Part shown: positions 18,547 to 27,754 of the stretch, piece after piece
How positions within the stretch are numbered: the first letter of the stretch is position 1
How the letters are laid out: each line of letters starts with the position of its first letter
Assembly: GCA_945923475.1 (NCBI GenBank)
Contig: CAMELE010000004.1
Coordinates: forward strand, 16,545-80,544
DNA from: an uncultured Mollicutes bacterium
GTDB taxonomy: Bacteria > Bacillota_I > Bacilli_A > Acholeplasmatales > Anaeroplasmataceae
DNA length: 64,000 bases
Direction: 5' to 3'
The notes under the pieces: generated by a model
What the model saw: the letters and a program-made list of their open reading frames with translations, nothing else
What the model was told of the DNA's origin: nothing
Databases searched by the model: none
Position numbers and translations under genes: made by a program

Positions 18547-19768
18547 GGTGACTTTGTTTTTAGCATATAAGGGCTATAAAAAAAATAAAGTATCAAAGCT
18601 TATATTCGTTTCATTGGTATTTATTATTGCATTGACTATTGTATCATTTTATTGCTTGTATTCTTACGAATTTCAAATAAAGAATAAGGCAATAAATGAT
18701 AAGAATAATATGGTTGTATGTTCTTATGATGGAACTGCACCACAAAAATACACTGATGAAGCAAGCTTTGAAAACTATGATGTTAAAAAAAATGATTATA
18801 TTGATTATAAAGTGGATATTAATAATAAGGAGTATAAAATTGATTACCAGTGGAAAGATATTTATTCAATTGACTTAGATGGACAAGAGGGTTATAAATA
18901 TTATAATATTATTGCATACGAAGAAGCATTTTATTTAGAACATGAAAACGACTATTTGAAGAACAACTATAACTCATCCATAATAATGTTTGGAAACGAA
19001 CCTAAAAAAGATGATGAGGTTTTACTGTCTTCTGGAATAATAAAATATTGGGGGTTATCGTATGATGATGTAATAGGTAAAGAAATTCGCTTTTCTTTTG
19101 ATGCGAATAATGATACATATATTGTTTCTGGCATCTTTAACCAAGAATTTGAATTTTATTTTTCATACCGAACAATGTACTGTGGAACGTTTATGGTTTG
19201 TAAAGATAATGCACATTTATTGAAAAATAAGGAGATTACCAAAGGGGGAGGATATTCATTATATGTTGTAGAAGACTATGATACCGCTTTAGCTTTGGTT
19301 AAAAACGAAGGATTTAGAGGATCGCCAATATTATCATTTGATAAATATTATGGTGATATTATTTTTATAATGGAAATACTTACTTTAACTTATGGTATAG
19401 TTTTCTTGTTTATATTGATGGCAAATTTGTTCATTATGTACAACAAGTATGTTAGGAAAAACAATATGTATTTGAAAATGCTAAATATTATGGGAGTCAA
19501 GGAAAAAAGTGTTTGTAAAATTATCATACTTCAAGCTTGTATGCTTATTTTAAAATGCTTTATATATGCTTTTATCATTAGCTTTGGCATATCTTTAATG
19601 CTTACACTATTGTTTAATGATGAACTGTACTCATGGATATCTATTCGAGATGCTAATAATTATTACATAAATATAAGCAGTTATTTTATTATTGCTTTTA
19701 TAACGGCAGTTATGTTAGGAAGTTTAAGTATATTAACAACAAAAAAACTTTATTATAAATATAGATGA
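18536..19768 (+). CDS. FtsX-like permease
   Basis: About 410 residues with an N-terminal helix (about 17-40), a Tyr- and Asp-rich extracellular domain of about 210 residues, and three C-terminal helices. The ATG at 18536 follows GAGG; an earlier in-frame ATG at 18524 lacks a site. The start overlaps the preceding permease by 11 bases. A phrase with DEVLLSSGIIKYWGL and a VSGIF motif in the extracellular part resembles the MacB-type periplasmic core region of the larger permeases at 886-5048. The MACPF gene starts 12 bases after its stop, so both are almost surely on one transcript. Confidence 0.75.
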   Translation: MRNKVTLFLAYKGYKKNKVSKLIFVSLVFIIALTIVSFYCLYSYEFQIKNKAINDKNNMVVCSYDGTAPQKYTDEASFENYDVKKNDYIDYKVDINNKEYKIDYQWKDIYSIDLDGQEGYKYYNIIAYEEAFYLEHENDYLKNNYNSSIIMFGNEPKKDDEVLLSSGIIKYWGLSYDDVIGKEIRFSFDANNDTYIVSGIFNQEFEFYFSYRTMYCGTFMVCKDNAHLLKNKEITKGGGYSLYVVEDYDTALALVKNEGFRGSPILSFDKYYGDIIFIMEILTLTYGIVFLFILMANLFIMYNKYVRKNNMYLKMLNIMGVKEKSVCKIIILQACMLILKCFIYAFIISFGISLMLTLLFNDELYSWISIRDANNYYINISSYFIIAFITAVMLGSLSILTTKKLYYKYR

Positions 19769-19780
19769 GAGGGTTAGAAA

Positions 19781-21217
19781 ATGAAAAAAAAGTTAATTAT
19801 ATTTTTAAGTATATTATTATGTGCTCCGTTTTTTTTCTTCGGAAAAAATGCCAATGCATATAGTATTGTTGAAGAGCCTATTTGTGGGCTAGCTATTAAT
19901 ACGGCAACATGTTCGTCGCTAAACGATTATAAAACATATGACAAAGTTTATACAAATGAGTTTTTAAATAATATTAAGATGTATGAAAGTGATTTAAGTC
20001 TTCATAAGGTAGGTAAAGTTGAAGCCATAACGAAGCAGGAGTTTTCGACTAAAACATCTGCATTATTATCGTCATCTTTAAATGTTGATCAAGAGAATTC
20101 TTTTCAATTTTTTCTTGAGTCAAAAACAAATTTTATTAGGAATACTCAAAATTATTATAATAAGTATTATGCACTTTATTATGAGTGTCAAGAAACAAAA
20201 AAGTATTCACTGATTAACGATGATTCTGAAGAGTCTTCATTGAATAATATAAATAATATGAGTATTAAGTTTAAGACTTGGTTGGACCAATTATCTAATG
20301 GAAAAATATCATATTCTGATTTTTTTGATTGTTTTGGAACTCACATTGTTACAAGTGTAATATATGGTGGTGTTTTTACTTATACAAATGCTATATATTC
20401 AAATATTAGTACAAGTCATGAACAATTTGAAACTGAGATGTCAAATTATTTTAATGTAAATGATAACTTTGCGATTGGGAGCAATCAAAAGGCAGATCAA
20501 TATAATACATATTTTTCTAATACTAGCTATACAAAAATAGTGGAGAATTATGATACGATTGGTGGGGAGCAGTATATTCATAATATTTCTAACAATCAAA
20601 ATGCATGGAATGAAATATCAAACTGGTGTTCTACAGTTAAGAATAATCCACAACCAATTTCATATGGTAGTAGTGGATTAAAAGGAATGTGGGAGATTTT
20701 GCCAGAATCATATTCATATTTACGTGAGAAAATGAAAAATGAGTATGAATCATACTGTGAGTCAAAGAAAATATTAAAAGAAGATTCATTTAATTATAAA
20801 TCAAGTGTATCTGGCCAAAAGAATTATGGCAATATAATAGACGGCAATAATATTACTGATGATGATAGTGTATATGTATATGATACTCTTTCTGGTTTGA
20901 CCAATATTGATTATAATCATCTAAAAAATTATAATTCTTTTAGAGTTGTCGCAAACTTTACAATCTATTCAATTGATAAAGGCTGGGACTGGATTGAAGT
21001 ATATGTAAAATATAATGGTAAAAATTCAAAAATATACTATTATAAGCATGATAGTGATATTAAAAATCACCTTTATGAAGATTGTTCATTTAGTTTTGAT
21101 ATTAGTATAAACCAAATTTCAGAAGATTCGTTAATGCTAGAATTTGGCGCATACGGTGGTGGTGACGACGATTGGCAGTGTAAAGATTTTACCCTCACAT
21201 ATTATCTTGATGTATAG
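19781..21217 (+). CDS. Secreted MACPF (perforin-like) protein
   Basis: The protein has 478 residues. A Sec signal peptide (MKKK, hydrophobic core, likely cut after ANA near residue 27) is followed by a MACPF domain with the exact family signature Y-x6-FGTH at about residues 178-188, then THIVTSVIYGG, and the closing GMWEILPESY. The last 130 residues form a separate, probably all-beta domain with FDIS and GGGDDDW motifs, shared with the partial protein at 2-847. MACPF proteins oligomerise and perforate membranes; bacterial examples include antibacterial toxins of Bacteroidales. Here it is the last gene of an ABC-FtsX operon. A lipid or receptor binding role for the C-terminal domain is inference. 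Confidence 0.88.
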   Translation: MKKKLIIFLSILLCAPFFFFGKNANAYSIVEEPICGLAINTATCSSLNDYKTYDKVYTNEFLNNIKMYESDLSLHKVGKVEAITKQEFSTKTSALLSSSLNVDQENSFQFFLESKTNFIRNTQNYYNKYYALYYECQETKKYSLINDDSEESSLNNINNMSIKFKTWLDQLSNGKISYSDFFDCFGTHIVTSVIYGGVFTYTNAIYSNISTSHEQFETEMSNYFNVNDNFAIGSNQKADQYNTYFSNTSYTKIVENYDTIGGEQYIHNISNNQNAWNEISNWCSTVKNNPQPISYGSSGLKGMWEILPESYSYLREKMKNEYESYCESKKILKEDSFNYKSSVSGQKNYGNIIDGNNITDDDSVYVYDTLSGLTNIDYNHLKNYNSFRVVANFTIYSIDKGWDWIEVYVKYNGKNSKIYYYKHDSDIKNHLYEDCSFSFDISINQISEDSLMLEFGAYGGGDDDWQCKDFTLTYYLDV

Positions 21218-21245
21218 AAAATATGTGTTTAATTAAATATAAATA

Positions 21246-21290
21246 TGCTAGTGTTTCTATCTGATTATTGATAGATTCATTAGCATTTTT
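21246..21290 (+). terminator. Terminator after the MACPF locus B operon
   Basis: The stem TGCTAGTG/CATTAGCA, extended inward by CTATC/GATAG, ends in a run of seven T. It marks the end of the operon beginning at 16806. Confidence 0.85.
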
Positions 21291-21320
21291 TTATTTTACT
21301 TTTTTTGTTAGGATTTTTCC

Positions 21321-21349
21321 TTGAATAAAAAAATATGTCGATATATAAT
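21321..21349 (+). promoter_or_regulatory. SigA-type promoter of the ABC exporter pair
   Basis: TTGAAT and TATAAT are 17 bases apart, and lie 30 bases before a GTG start with a GGGAGGTGG site. Confidence 0.7.
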
Positions 21350-21378
21350 TAAAAAATAAGTATACGGGAGGTGGCATT

Positions 21379-23136
21379 GTGATCAATTTTATTAAAGAGA
21401 TGTGGTGGTTTGTAAAAAAGAACCTTCACTTTTATATTCCAATTTTACTTTTAGGAATAGTTCAAGCTCTAATATGCTTAGTACCTGCATATATCTTAGG
21501 GGATTTTACAGCTAAGGTTAGTGAAGGTACATTAACAAAAAGCTACATGATTTGGCGTATTGGTGTTTTATCAGTTGGAACCGCTATTGCTATATATGTT
21601 GTTACAACGACCAAAAGAGTAGTGCAAAATAGGTTGAAGGTAAAGCTATTCTATGCTTTACAGGTTCGTTATATGCAAAATATAATTATTCAAGACGCTA
21701 CCTTCTTTGAACATTTTCAATCAGGAGATTTACTTACAAGAGCTTTAGGAGATGTTAAAAGTGTAAATTTCTCAGGAGGAAATAGACTTTTAAATATTTC
21801 ATTTGAAGTAACAGTAATAACTGTAAATTTAGTCGCAATGATAATTATTAATCCAATGCTAACTCTATATTCAGCATTGCCACTTTTATTAATATTTGTA
21901 TTTAATATTTTATTTAAGGTTAAGGTAAAAAAGAATTGGAAGAATGTAAGAGATGCATCTTCTGAAATGGGAAATGTAGTACTTGAAAGTATTACTAATG
22001 TAAGAACAATTAGAGCATTTTCAAAGGAAGAGGAGAATTATCAAAAGAATTTAACTTACTCTAAAAAGGTATATGACATTGAAAGAAAGAACTTAAAAAT
22101 AAATGTTGTATTTCAACCAGTATTTCAATCAATAACTGCAATATCATTGATGATTTCTTATGCAATAGCGTCAAGAATGCTGATTGAAGGCTCAGTAGAA
22201 GGCTTTACAGTAGCGTTATTCATGCAATTTATTGTGTATTTAAATAGCTTAGCAGGACCTTTAACAAATATTGGTAATATGCTTACAAACTTTTATCAAA
22301 GTATTATCTCACTTGAAAGATTAAATGAGATATATTATGCTAAATCAGTAATTATAGATAAAGCTGATGCGAAGCCACTAGGCGAGGTTAAAAAGATTGA
22401 GTTTAAGGATGTTTCATTTACTTATCCAGAGGATAAGAATCCGGTATTAAATCACATTAATTTGACTATAAAAGAGGGTCAAACCTTAGGAATTGTTGGT
22501 CGTACGGGTTCTGGTAAATCTACTCTTGTTAGACAATTAATGCGTCAATTTCCAATTACTGATGGTCAAATTTTAGTAAATGATATAAACATTGAGGATT
22601 ACCAAAAGGAATCAGTACGTGCTCGTATTGGTTATGTACCACAGGAGCACATGCTATTTTCACGTAGTGTATTTAAGAATGTTGAGCTTGGAAGCTCAGC
22701 TCATGAAATAGACACTAGTGATGTAAATAGAGCAATCGATATGGCAGATTTTACAAAGGATATTCAGAATTTGCCATATGGTTTAAATACTATTGTTGGC
22801 GAATGTGGTGTAACCCTATCTGGTGGACAAAAACAACGCTTGTCTATTGCAAGAGCATTTATGAAAAATGCGGATGTAATGATTTTAGATGATTCTTTAT
22901 CTGCTGTAGATGGTAAAACAGAGGCTAATATTATTAAAAATCTTAAGGAATATCGAAATGGAAGAACAAATATTATAGTAGCTCATCGTTTATCGGCAGT
23001 AATGCATGCAGATAAGATTATTGTTCTTGAAAACGGAAAAATTGTAGAAGAGGGTACACATGATGAGCTTATGGCAAATCGTGGATGGTACCATAGTCTC
23101 TTCCTTGAGCAGCAAATGACAAAGGAGGATGATTAA
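21379..23136 (+). CDS. ABC exporter half-transporter (type IV fold), subunit 1
   Basis: 585 residues: a six-helix transmembrane domain (about 1-310) followed by an ATPase with Walker A GRTGSGKST, Q-loop VPQ, signature LSGGQ, Walker B VMILDD and H-loop AHR. The residue after Walker B is aspartate (LDD) instead of the catalytic glutamate, which marks the degenerate site of a heterodimeric exporter such as the YheI/YheH or LmrCD type. The start is GTG behind GGGAGGTGG. The partner gene follows at once. Likely substrates are drugs, lipids or peptides; none can be assigned. It follows the MACPF operon but has its own promoter. Confidence 0.9.
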   Translation: MINFIKEMWWFVKKNLHFYIPILLLGIVQALICLVPAYILGDFTAKVSEGTLTKSYMIWRIGVLSVGTAIAIYVVTTTKRVVQNRLKVKLFYALQVRYMQNIIIQDATFFEHFQSGDLLTRALGDVKSVNFSGGNRLLNISFEVTVITVNLVAMIIINPMLTLYSALPLLLIFVFNILFKVKVKKNWKNVRDASSEMGNVVLESITNVRTIRAFSKEEENYQKNLTYSKKVYDIERKNLKINVVFQPVFQSITAISLMISYAIASRMLIEGSVEGFTVALFMQFIVYLNSLAGPLTNIGNMLTNFYQSIISLERLNEIYYAKSVIIDKADAKPLGEVKKIEFKDVSFTYPEDKNPVLNHINLTIKEGQTLGIVGRTGSGKSTLVRQLMRQFPITDGQILVNDINIEDYQKESVRARIGYVPQEHMLFSRSVFKNVELGSSAHEIDTSDVNRAIDMADFTKDIQNLPYGLNTIVGECGVTLSGGQKQRLSIARAFMKNADVMILDDSLSAVDGKTEANIIKNLKEYRNGRTNIIVAHRLSAVMHADKIIVLENGKIVEEGTHDELMANRGWYHSLFLEQQMTKEDD

Positions 23137-23137
23137 A

Positions 23138-24940
23138 ATGGCCCAAAAATATGATAAGTATAATAAATCAGGACTTGTAAGAAGAACCTTGCCATATATT
23201 TTAAAGAATAAAACTAAAATCATCCTATGTGTTTTATTTGCGGTTACAATTGCAGTATTAACTACAATTACTCCACGATTTACAAAATCAATTATAGATG
23301 ATTACATCGTATCAGATTTGACAAATAAAGAAAAATATAATGGAGTTATAAAACTTTTAACTCTTTATGGTGTATTTACAGTTATTGTTGTAGTGCTTAG
23401 ATATCTTCAAAATTATTTATTAAATTTGGTTGGCATGAACATTGAAAGATCAATTCGTGAGGATGCAATTCTTAAGGTTAATCATCTTCAGGTTGACTAT
23501 TTCTCTCTTGAACCAGATGGTAAGATTGTATCTAAGATTACCTCTGATTCAAATGGTGTAAGAACATATTTTAATGTGATGTTTTCGATTTGTAATGCAT
23601 TCGTAAACCTTATTGCGGTATATATTGGTATGATTGCGCTGATGTGGCAATTAGCTTTAATCATTCTTGTAATTGCACCGATTATATTGGTATGGATTAC
23701 ATTTTATCGTAAAAAGGTCCATTCATATTACACTGATTTAAGAGAAACATCATCAAGAATCACAGGTAAGTTAAATGAGCTTATATCGGGAGCACTTATT
23801 ATCCAAGCATTTAATCAAGAGGAATATATGCTAGGTGACTATAAAGATTTAGTTAATGATTATAATCATCAGGATAAAAGAGTTAATACTATATCTATTT
23901 ATTTTGGATTTGAATTACTAATATTTATTAAAAGATTAGTTGAGGCAGGTATTTTAATTTACTTTGGTTGGACATATTTTAATGTTGCTGGAGTAGTTGT
24001 TACTGCAGGATTAATTACAACATTTACTAATTATGTTGATCGAATAGTAAATCCGATTAATACAATATTTAACAACTTAAATGAATTAGAGGACTCGATG
24101 GTGGCGGCTAATCGTGTTTATATGTTTATTGATGAGCCAGATGACGTTAGAGTATTTGATGGAAAAAAGGCTCCTCTTGATATAGTTGGTGATGTTGAGT
24201 TTAAGAATGTCCATTTCTCTTATGTTAAGGATCACGAAATATTACATGGTATTGATTTACATGTTAAGGCAGGACAAACTGTTGGTATTGTTGGACATAC
24301 AGGAAGTGGTAAGTCTTCTTTAATGAATTTATTACTACAATATAATGTAACTGATAGTGGTCAAATCTTGGTTGATGGTAATAATATAGAGGAATATAAT
24401 AAAATGGACTATCGTCGCCATTGTGGAATAGTACTCCAAACTCCAGCCTTATTTGCCGGAACACTTAAATCAAATGTTACAATGGAAAGAGAATTTTCTG
24501 ACTCTGACGTTGAAAATGTTTTAAGAGAGGTTGGAGCTGGATATATTATAGATAAGGACCCTCTAGGTATTTATCAGCCAGTAACCTTCAAGGGCGAAAA
24601 TATGAGTTTGGGGGAGAAGCAATTAATTGCGTTTGCAAGAATTCTTTTAAGAAATCCAAAAATATTAGTTCTAGATGAGGCTACCGCAAATATTGACTCA
24701 GATACTGAAATGAAAATAAAACATGCGATGAATATTGTTACAAAGGGAAGAACAACCTTCATTATTGCTCACCGTTTATCTACAATAAAGGATGCGGATA
24801 AAATAATTGTGCTTGATGGTGGATTAATCAAGGGTGAGGGCTCTCATGAAGAGTTATATAGAGATTGTCCAATTTATAAGGATATGTATGATTCTCAATA
24901 TCAAGCAATAAATAATAAGAAGTTAACATATTCAACATAA
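23138..24940 (+). CDS. ABC exporter half-transporter (type IV fold), subunit 2
   Basis: About 600 residues with six membrane helices (to about 325) and an ATPase with Walker A GHTGSGKSS, signature LSLGE, Walker B ILVLDEAT and H-loop AHR. It keeps the catalytic glutamate that the first subunit lacks, while its own signature LSLGE is weaker, so one complete and one degenerate ATP site result, as in heterodimeric multidrug exporters. An earlier ATG at 23129 directly abuts the AGGAGG site, so the ATG at 23138 is preferred; it starts two bases after the stop of subunit 1. Confidence 0.9.
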   Translation: MAQKYDKYNKSGLVRRTLPYILKNKTKIILCVLFAVTIAVLTTITPRFTKSIIDDYIVSDLTNKEKYNGVIKLLTLYGVFTVIVVVLRYLQNYLLNLVGMNIERSIREDAILKVNHLQVDYFSLEPDGKIVSKITSDSNGVRTYFNVMFSICNAFVNLIAVYIGMIALMWQLALIILVIAPIILVWITFYRKKVHSYYTDLRETSSRITGKLNELISGALIIQAFNQEEYMLGDYKDLVNDYNHQDKRVNTISIYFGFELLIFIKRLVEAGILIYFGWTYFNVAGVVVTAGLITTFTNYVDRIVNPINTIFNNLNELEDSMVAANRVYMFIDEPDDVRVFDGKKAPLDIVGDVEFKNVHFSYVKDHEILHGIDLHVKAGQTVGIVGHTGSGKSSLMNLLLQYNVTDSGQILVDGNNIEEYNKMDYRRHCGIVLQTPALFAGTLKSNVTMEREFSDSDVENVLREVGAGYIIDKDPLGIYQPVTFKGENMSLGEKQLIAFARILLRNPKILVLDEATANIDSDTEMKIKHAMNIVTKGRTTFIIAHRLSTIKDADKIIVLDGGLIKGEGSHEELYRDCPIYKDMYDSQYQAINNKKLTYST

Positions 24941-25031
24941 TTTCCCATAATATTTCACATGATATTAACACAAAACGGTTTGCGTTTTTACAATTGTTTT
25001 GTATAATGTTATCATAAAAGGAGTTGGTAAT

Positions 25032-25970
25032 TTGACATCAATGGTTTTTAATATATTTTTCTTATTGATTGAGGTATTTTTTTGGAATAGAATTATTATA
25101 AGTTTAATAATGTTTATGAGATCTGTTCAAAGAAAAAAGTTATGGTCAACAGTATTGGTGACAATTGTAGATGGATTTTTACTTTGGTATTATTGTATAG
25201 ATAATTTTTTGAATCTAGATCAGCTAGTAACCCCAGAATTATCTAAGGGTGCAGTAATTACAATTAGTATTATTTATGGAGCTATTATCGTGTTTATGTA
25301 TGTACAAACGATTATTACAATCGCTCCACCTAGGATGATAAAAAGTAGAAGACAAAGAGCTTTTGAACGCAAGGTTGCAGGGAAGGAAAAAAATTATGCA
25401 TTTCCAATTGTAGTATCATCAGTTGGACTTCTTGGAGGTATTGTTTCTTGGGTTTATTATCAAGTAAACTACATTTCAGACTATAAAATATATATTACGC
25501 TATCGATATCTATTACGGTAATTTCGGCATTGATATTTGTTTATACGATTATTAATATTATTTTTAACAAGCGTAATCCAAAGAATGTAGATGATTCTAA
25601 TGTTATTACAATAAAGCCAGAAAGCTTTGTTGAAAAAGAATCAAACGTTGTATTCATTCTTGAGGTTGATGGAACTCATGAGTTTTACAAAGCAAAAGTA
25701 AAGGGTACAATTAATTTACCAGATTTGTTAGGTACAATATCAGATTATTATTATATTTCTAGCTATGGTGTTTTAAGAGATAATGATATTGAGTATAAGC
25801 TATTTGGCTTAAAGACATCTTCTTTTGATGTGGATTTATATTCTCAGATTAAAATGGATCGTTTCGAATCTGAAAAGATTGAGGCTATTGTTCCTTATTT
25901 AGAAAAAAATCACCAAAAGATATTTACATTAGATGAGAATAAGCGTCCGATTAATAGCTTCGACGCATAA
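25032..25970 (+). CDS. Membrane protein of unknown function
   Basis: The TTG at 25032 has AAGGAG eight bases upstream, and a -10 box TATAAT (25002-25007) lies before it; a longer reading from 24999 would run through the promoter. The 312 residues begin with a hydrophobic helix, have about four more helices up to residue 180, then a soluble cytoplasmic or extracellular domain of about 120 residues with no motif I know. It stands alone between the ABC exporter and the SUF operon, with its own promoter and terminator. Confidence 0.7.
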   Translation: MTSMVFNIFFLLIEVFFWNRIIISLIMFMRSVQRKKLWSTVLVTIVDGFLLWYYCIDNFLNLDQLVTPELSKGAVITISIIYGAIIVFMYVQTIITIAPPRMIKSRRQRAFERKVAGKEKNYAFPIVVSSVGLLGGIVSWVYYQVNYISDYKIYITLSISITVISALIFVYTIINIIFNKRNPKNVDDSNVITIKPESFVEKESNVVFILEVDGTHEFYKAKVKGTINLPDLLGTISDYYYISSYGVLRDNDIEYKLFGLKTSSFDVDLYSQIKMDRFESEKIEAIVPYLEKNHQKIFTLDENKRPINSFDA

Positions 25971-25992
25971 AAAGACCTTTTGGTCTTTTTTT
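25970..25992 (+). terminator. Terminator after the membrane protein gene
   Basis: AAAGACC and GGTCTTT pair around a four-base loop and are followed by a T-run, directly behind the stop codon. Confidence 0.85.
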
Positions 25993-26033
25993 ATTCTTTT
26001 AAAATCATATTATTTGTAAAATAAAATCATTTA

Positions 26034-26081
26034 TAGTATAATAGCATAGGCAATTAAAGATTGCCTTTTGGTATTATACTA
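26034..26081 (+). promoter_or_regulatory. Long inverted repeat over the suf promoter
   Basis: TAGTATAAT at the left end pairs with ATTATACTA at the right end, and AGGCAAT with ATTGCCT in the middle; three to four bases between the two stems do not match. The left arm contains the probable -10 box TATAAT of the suf operon, so the element could be an operator or, once transcribed, a leader hairpin. It lies 74 bases before sufC. The regulator is not visible nearby. Confidence 0.5.
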
Positions 26082-26154
26082 ATTTAAATAGTATTTTTTA
26101 CTAAAAAATAGTAAAAATATAAAATAGTATCAAGTAATAAAAGGAGTTGGCATT

Positions 26155-26967
26155 ATGTCACATATTATTGAAATAAAGAATTTACATGCTGGAATTCCAG
26201 GAAAAGAGATTTTAAAGGGTGTAAATTTAACAATTAGGTCTGGTGAGGTTCACGCAATTATGGGACCAAATGGTACTGGTAAATCTACATTATCAAATTG
26301 TGTAATGGGAAATCCTAAATATCAAATTTTGGGCGGTGACATTATTCTTGATGGTGTTAGCATTAAAAATTATGCTGTAGATGAACGAGCTAGACAGGGC
26401 TTATTTATGGCTTATCAACAGCCTATGTCTGTTAATGGTGTAACAAATAGTGATTTTGTTAGACAAGCAATGAAGGCTTGTGGCAATGATATGTCATTAT
26501 TTAAGTTTATCAAGGAATATGAGAAAGCATGTAAGGAGCTTAGTATGCCAGCTGATTTAGCTCATAGATACTTAAATGTTGGTTTCTCTGGTGGGGAAAT
26601 GAAACGTAATGAAATATTGCAAATGAAAATGCTTAAGCCAAAGTTTGCAATTTTAGACGAAATCGATTCAGGACTTGACGTTGATGCATTAAGAATTGTT
26701 GGACAAAATGTATCAGAAATGGTAAATGAGGATTTTGGATGCTTATTAATTACTCACTATGAGAGACTTCTTGACTATATAAAGCCAGATTTTGTGCATA
26801 TAATGATTAATGGGCAAATTGTTAAAACTGGTGGCAAGGATCTAATTAAGAAAATTGACCAAGAAGGATACGACTGGGTAAAAAAGGAATTAGGTATTAC
26901 AATTGAGGAAGAGGATAAGGCTACTCATGTATTACTAGGAAGTTGTGCACGTAAAGAGGCTAAATAA
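26155..26967 (+). CDS. sufC: SUF Fe-S assembly ATPase SufC
   Basis: SufC is the ATPase of the cytosolic SufBCD scaffold that builds Fe-S clusters. The 270 residues show Walker A GPNGTGKST, the family phrase MAYQQPM, signature FSGGE, Walker B FAILDEIDSGLD and H-loop ITHY. It is the first gene of sufCDSUB, the order typical of Gram-positive bacteria, and its stop overlaps the start of sufD by one base (TAATG). Clusters made here would supply PFOR and other ferredoxin-type proteins in this window. Confidence 0.96.
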   Translation: MSHIIEIKNLHAGIPGKEILKGVNLTIRSGEVHAIMGPNGTGKSTLSNCVMGNPKYQILGGDIILDGVSIKNYAVDERARQGLFMAYQQPMSVNGVTNSDFVRQAMKACGNDMSLFKFIKEYEKACKELSMPADLAHRYLNVGFSGGEMKRNEILQMKMLKPKFAILDEIDSGLDVDALRIVGQNVSEMVNEDFGCLLITHYERLLDYIKPDFVHIMINGQIVKTGGKDLIKKIDQEGYDWVKKELGITIEEEDKATHVLLGSCARKEAK

Positions 26968-27749
26968 TGGAATTATTTGATATTTCAAATAAAGATGAAT
27001 TAACAATTAATGAAAAAGCGTTAATTTTAACCGGTACGACAAATAATCTAAAATTAACTGTTTCTCCTAACGTAAATGCGAGTGTTGTTTTATCACAAGT
27101 AGCTATCAATAGCCTAGAAATTTGTGTGTTAGATGGCGCAACTTTAAATATTGATTTTATCGCTAAGGGTAAAATTGATATTAAAGAGAATGTTTCTTTA
27201 GAACAAAATGCGATGGTTAATTTTAAGGTAATATCTCCTTATCCATACAAAGATGAATTAATTGTTAATTTAAACGGAACAAATGCTAAAATTGAGGGAA
27301 AATATTTAGTTCTTTCTAAGAACTTTAATTCAATTTCAAATGTAATTATTAATCATAATGATAAAAATACCTCATCAAACATTTCTAACTTTGGAATTAG
27401 CTTAGGAAATAGCGAAATAGTGTTTGAAACAATCGGTAAGATTGCTAAAGGTATGGCAAAATCTTCTTGTAAGCAGTTGTCTAGGGGAATTGTTTATGGG
27501 ACTAAGTCGGCAGTAATTTCTAAACCAATATTGCTGATTGATGAGTATGATGTAGCTGCTAATCATGGTGCTGCAATTGGCGAAATGTCTGATGACGAAT
27601 TATTTTATTTAATGTCTCGAGGCTTATCTCATGATGAAGCATTTAGATTGATTTTATCTGGAATTGTTAATCCCTTCCTTGATTCTTTAATTAATCAAGA
27701 AAATAAAAATGAGGTTGAAGAAACCATTTATTCATTGTTAAAAAGGTGA
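26967..27749 (+). CDS. sufD: SUF Fe-S assembly protein SufD (short)
   Basis: Position between sufC and sufS and the C-terminal half identify it: a beta-helix core and the closing helix pair with [19 protein letters not shown], shared with SufB. At 260 residues it is much shorter than common SufD proteins (about 400 or more); the N-terminal helical region is missing, so the protein starts almost directly in the beta-helix. It forms a scaffold with SufB and SufC. The shared motif YLMSRGL near the end matches SufB at 29414-30814. The TGA stop overlaps the next gene's ribosome binding site. Confidence 0.85.
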   Translation: MELFDISNKDELTINEKALILTGTTNNLKLTVSPNVNASVVLSQVAINSLEICVLDGATLNIDFIAKGKIDIKENVSLEQNAMVNFKVISPYPYKDELIVNLNGTNAKIEGKYLVLSKNFNSISNVIINHNDKNTSSNISNFGISLGNSEIVFETIGKIAKGMAKSSCKQLSRGIVYGTKSAVISKPILLIDEYDVAANHGAAIGEMSDDELFYLMSRGLSHDEAFRLILSGIVNPFLDSLINQENKNEVEETIYSLLKR

Positions 27750-27754
27750 TTTTA

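Noticed and set aside
24999..25031. Earlier TTG start for the unknown membrane protein
   Set aside because: The reading would include the TATAAT box and the ribosome binding site of the TTG at 25032.
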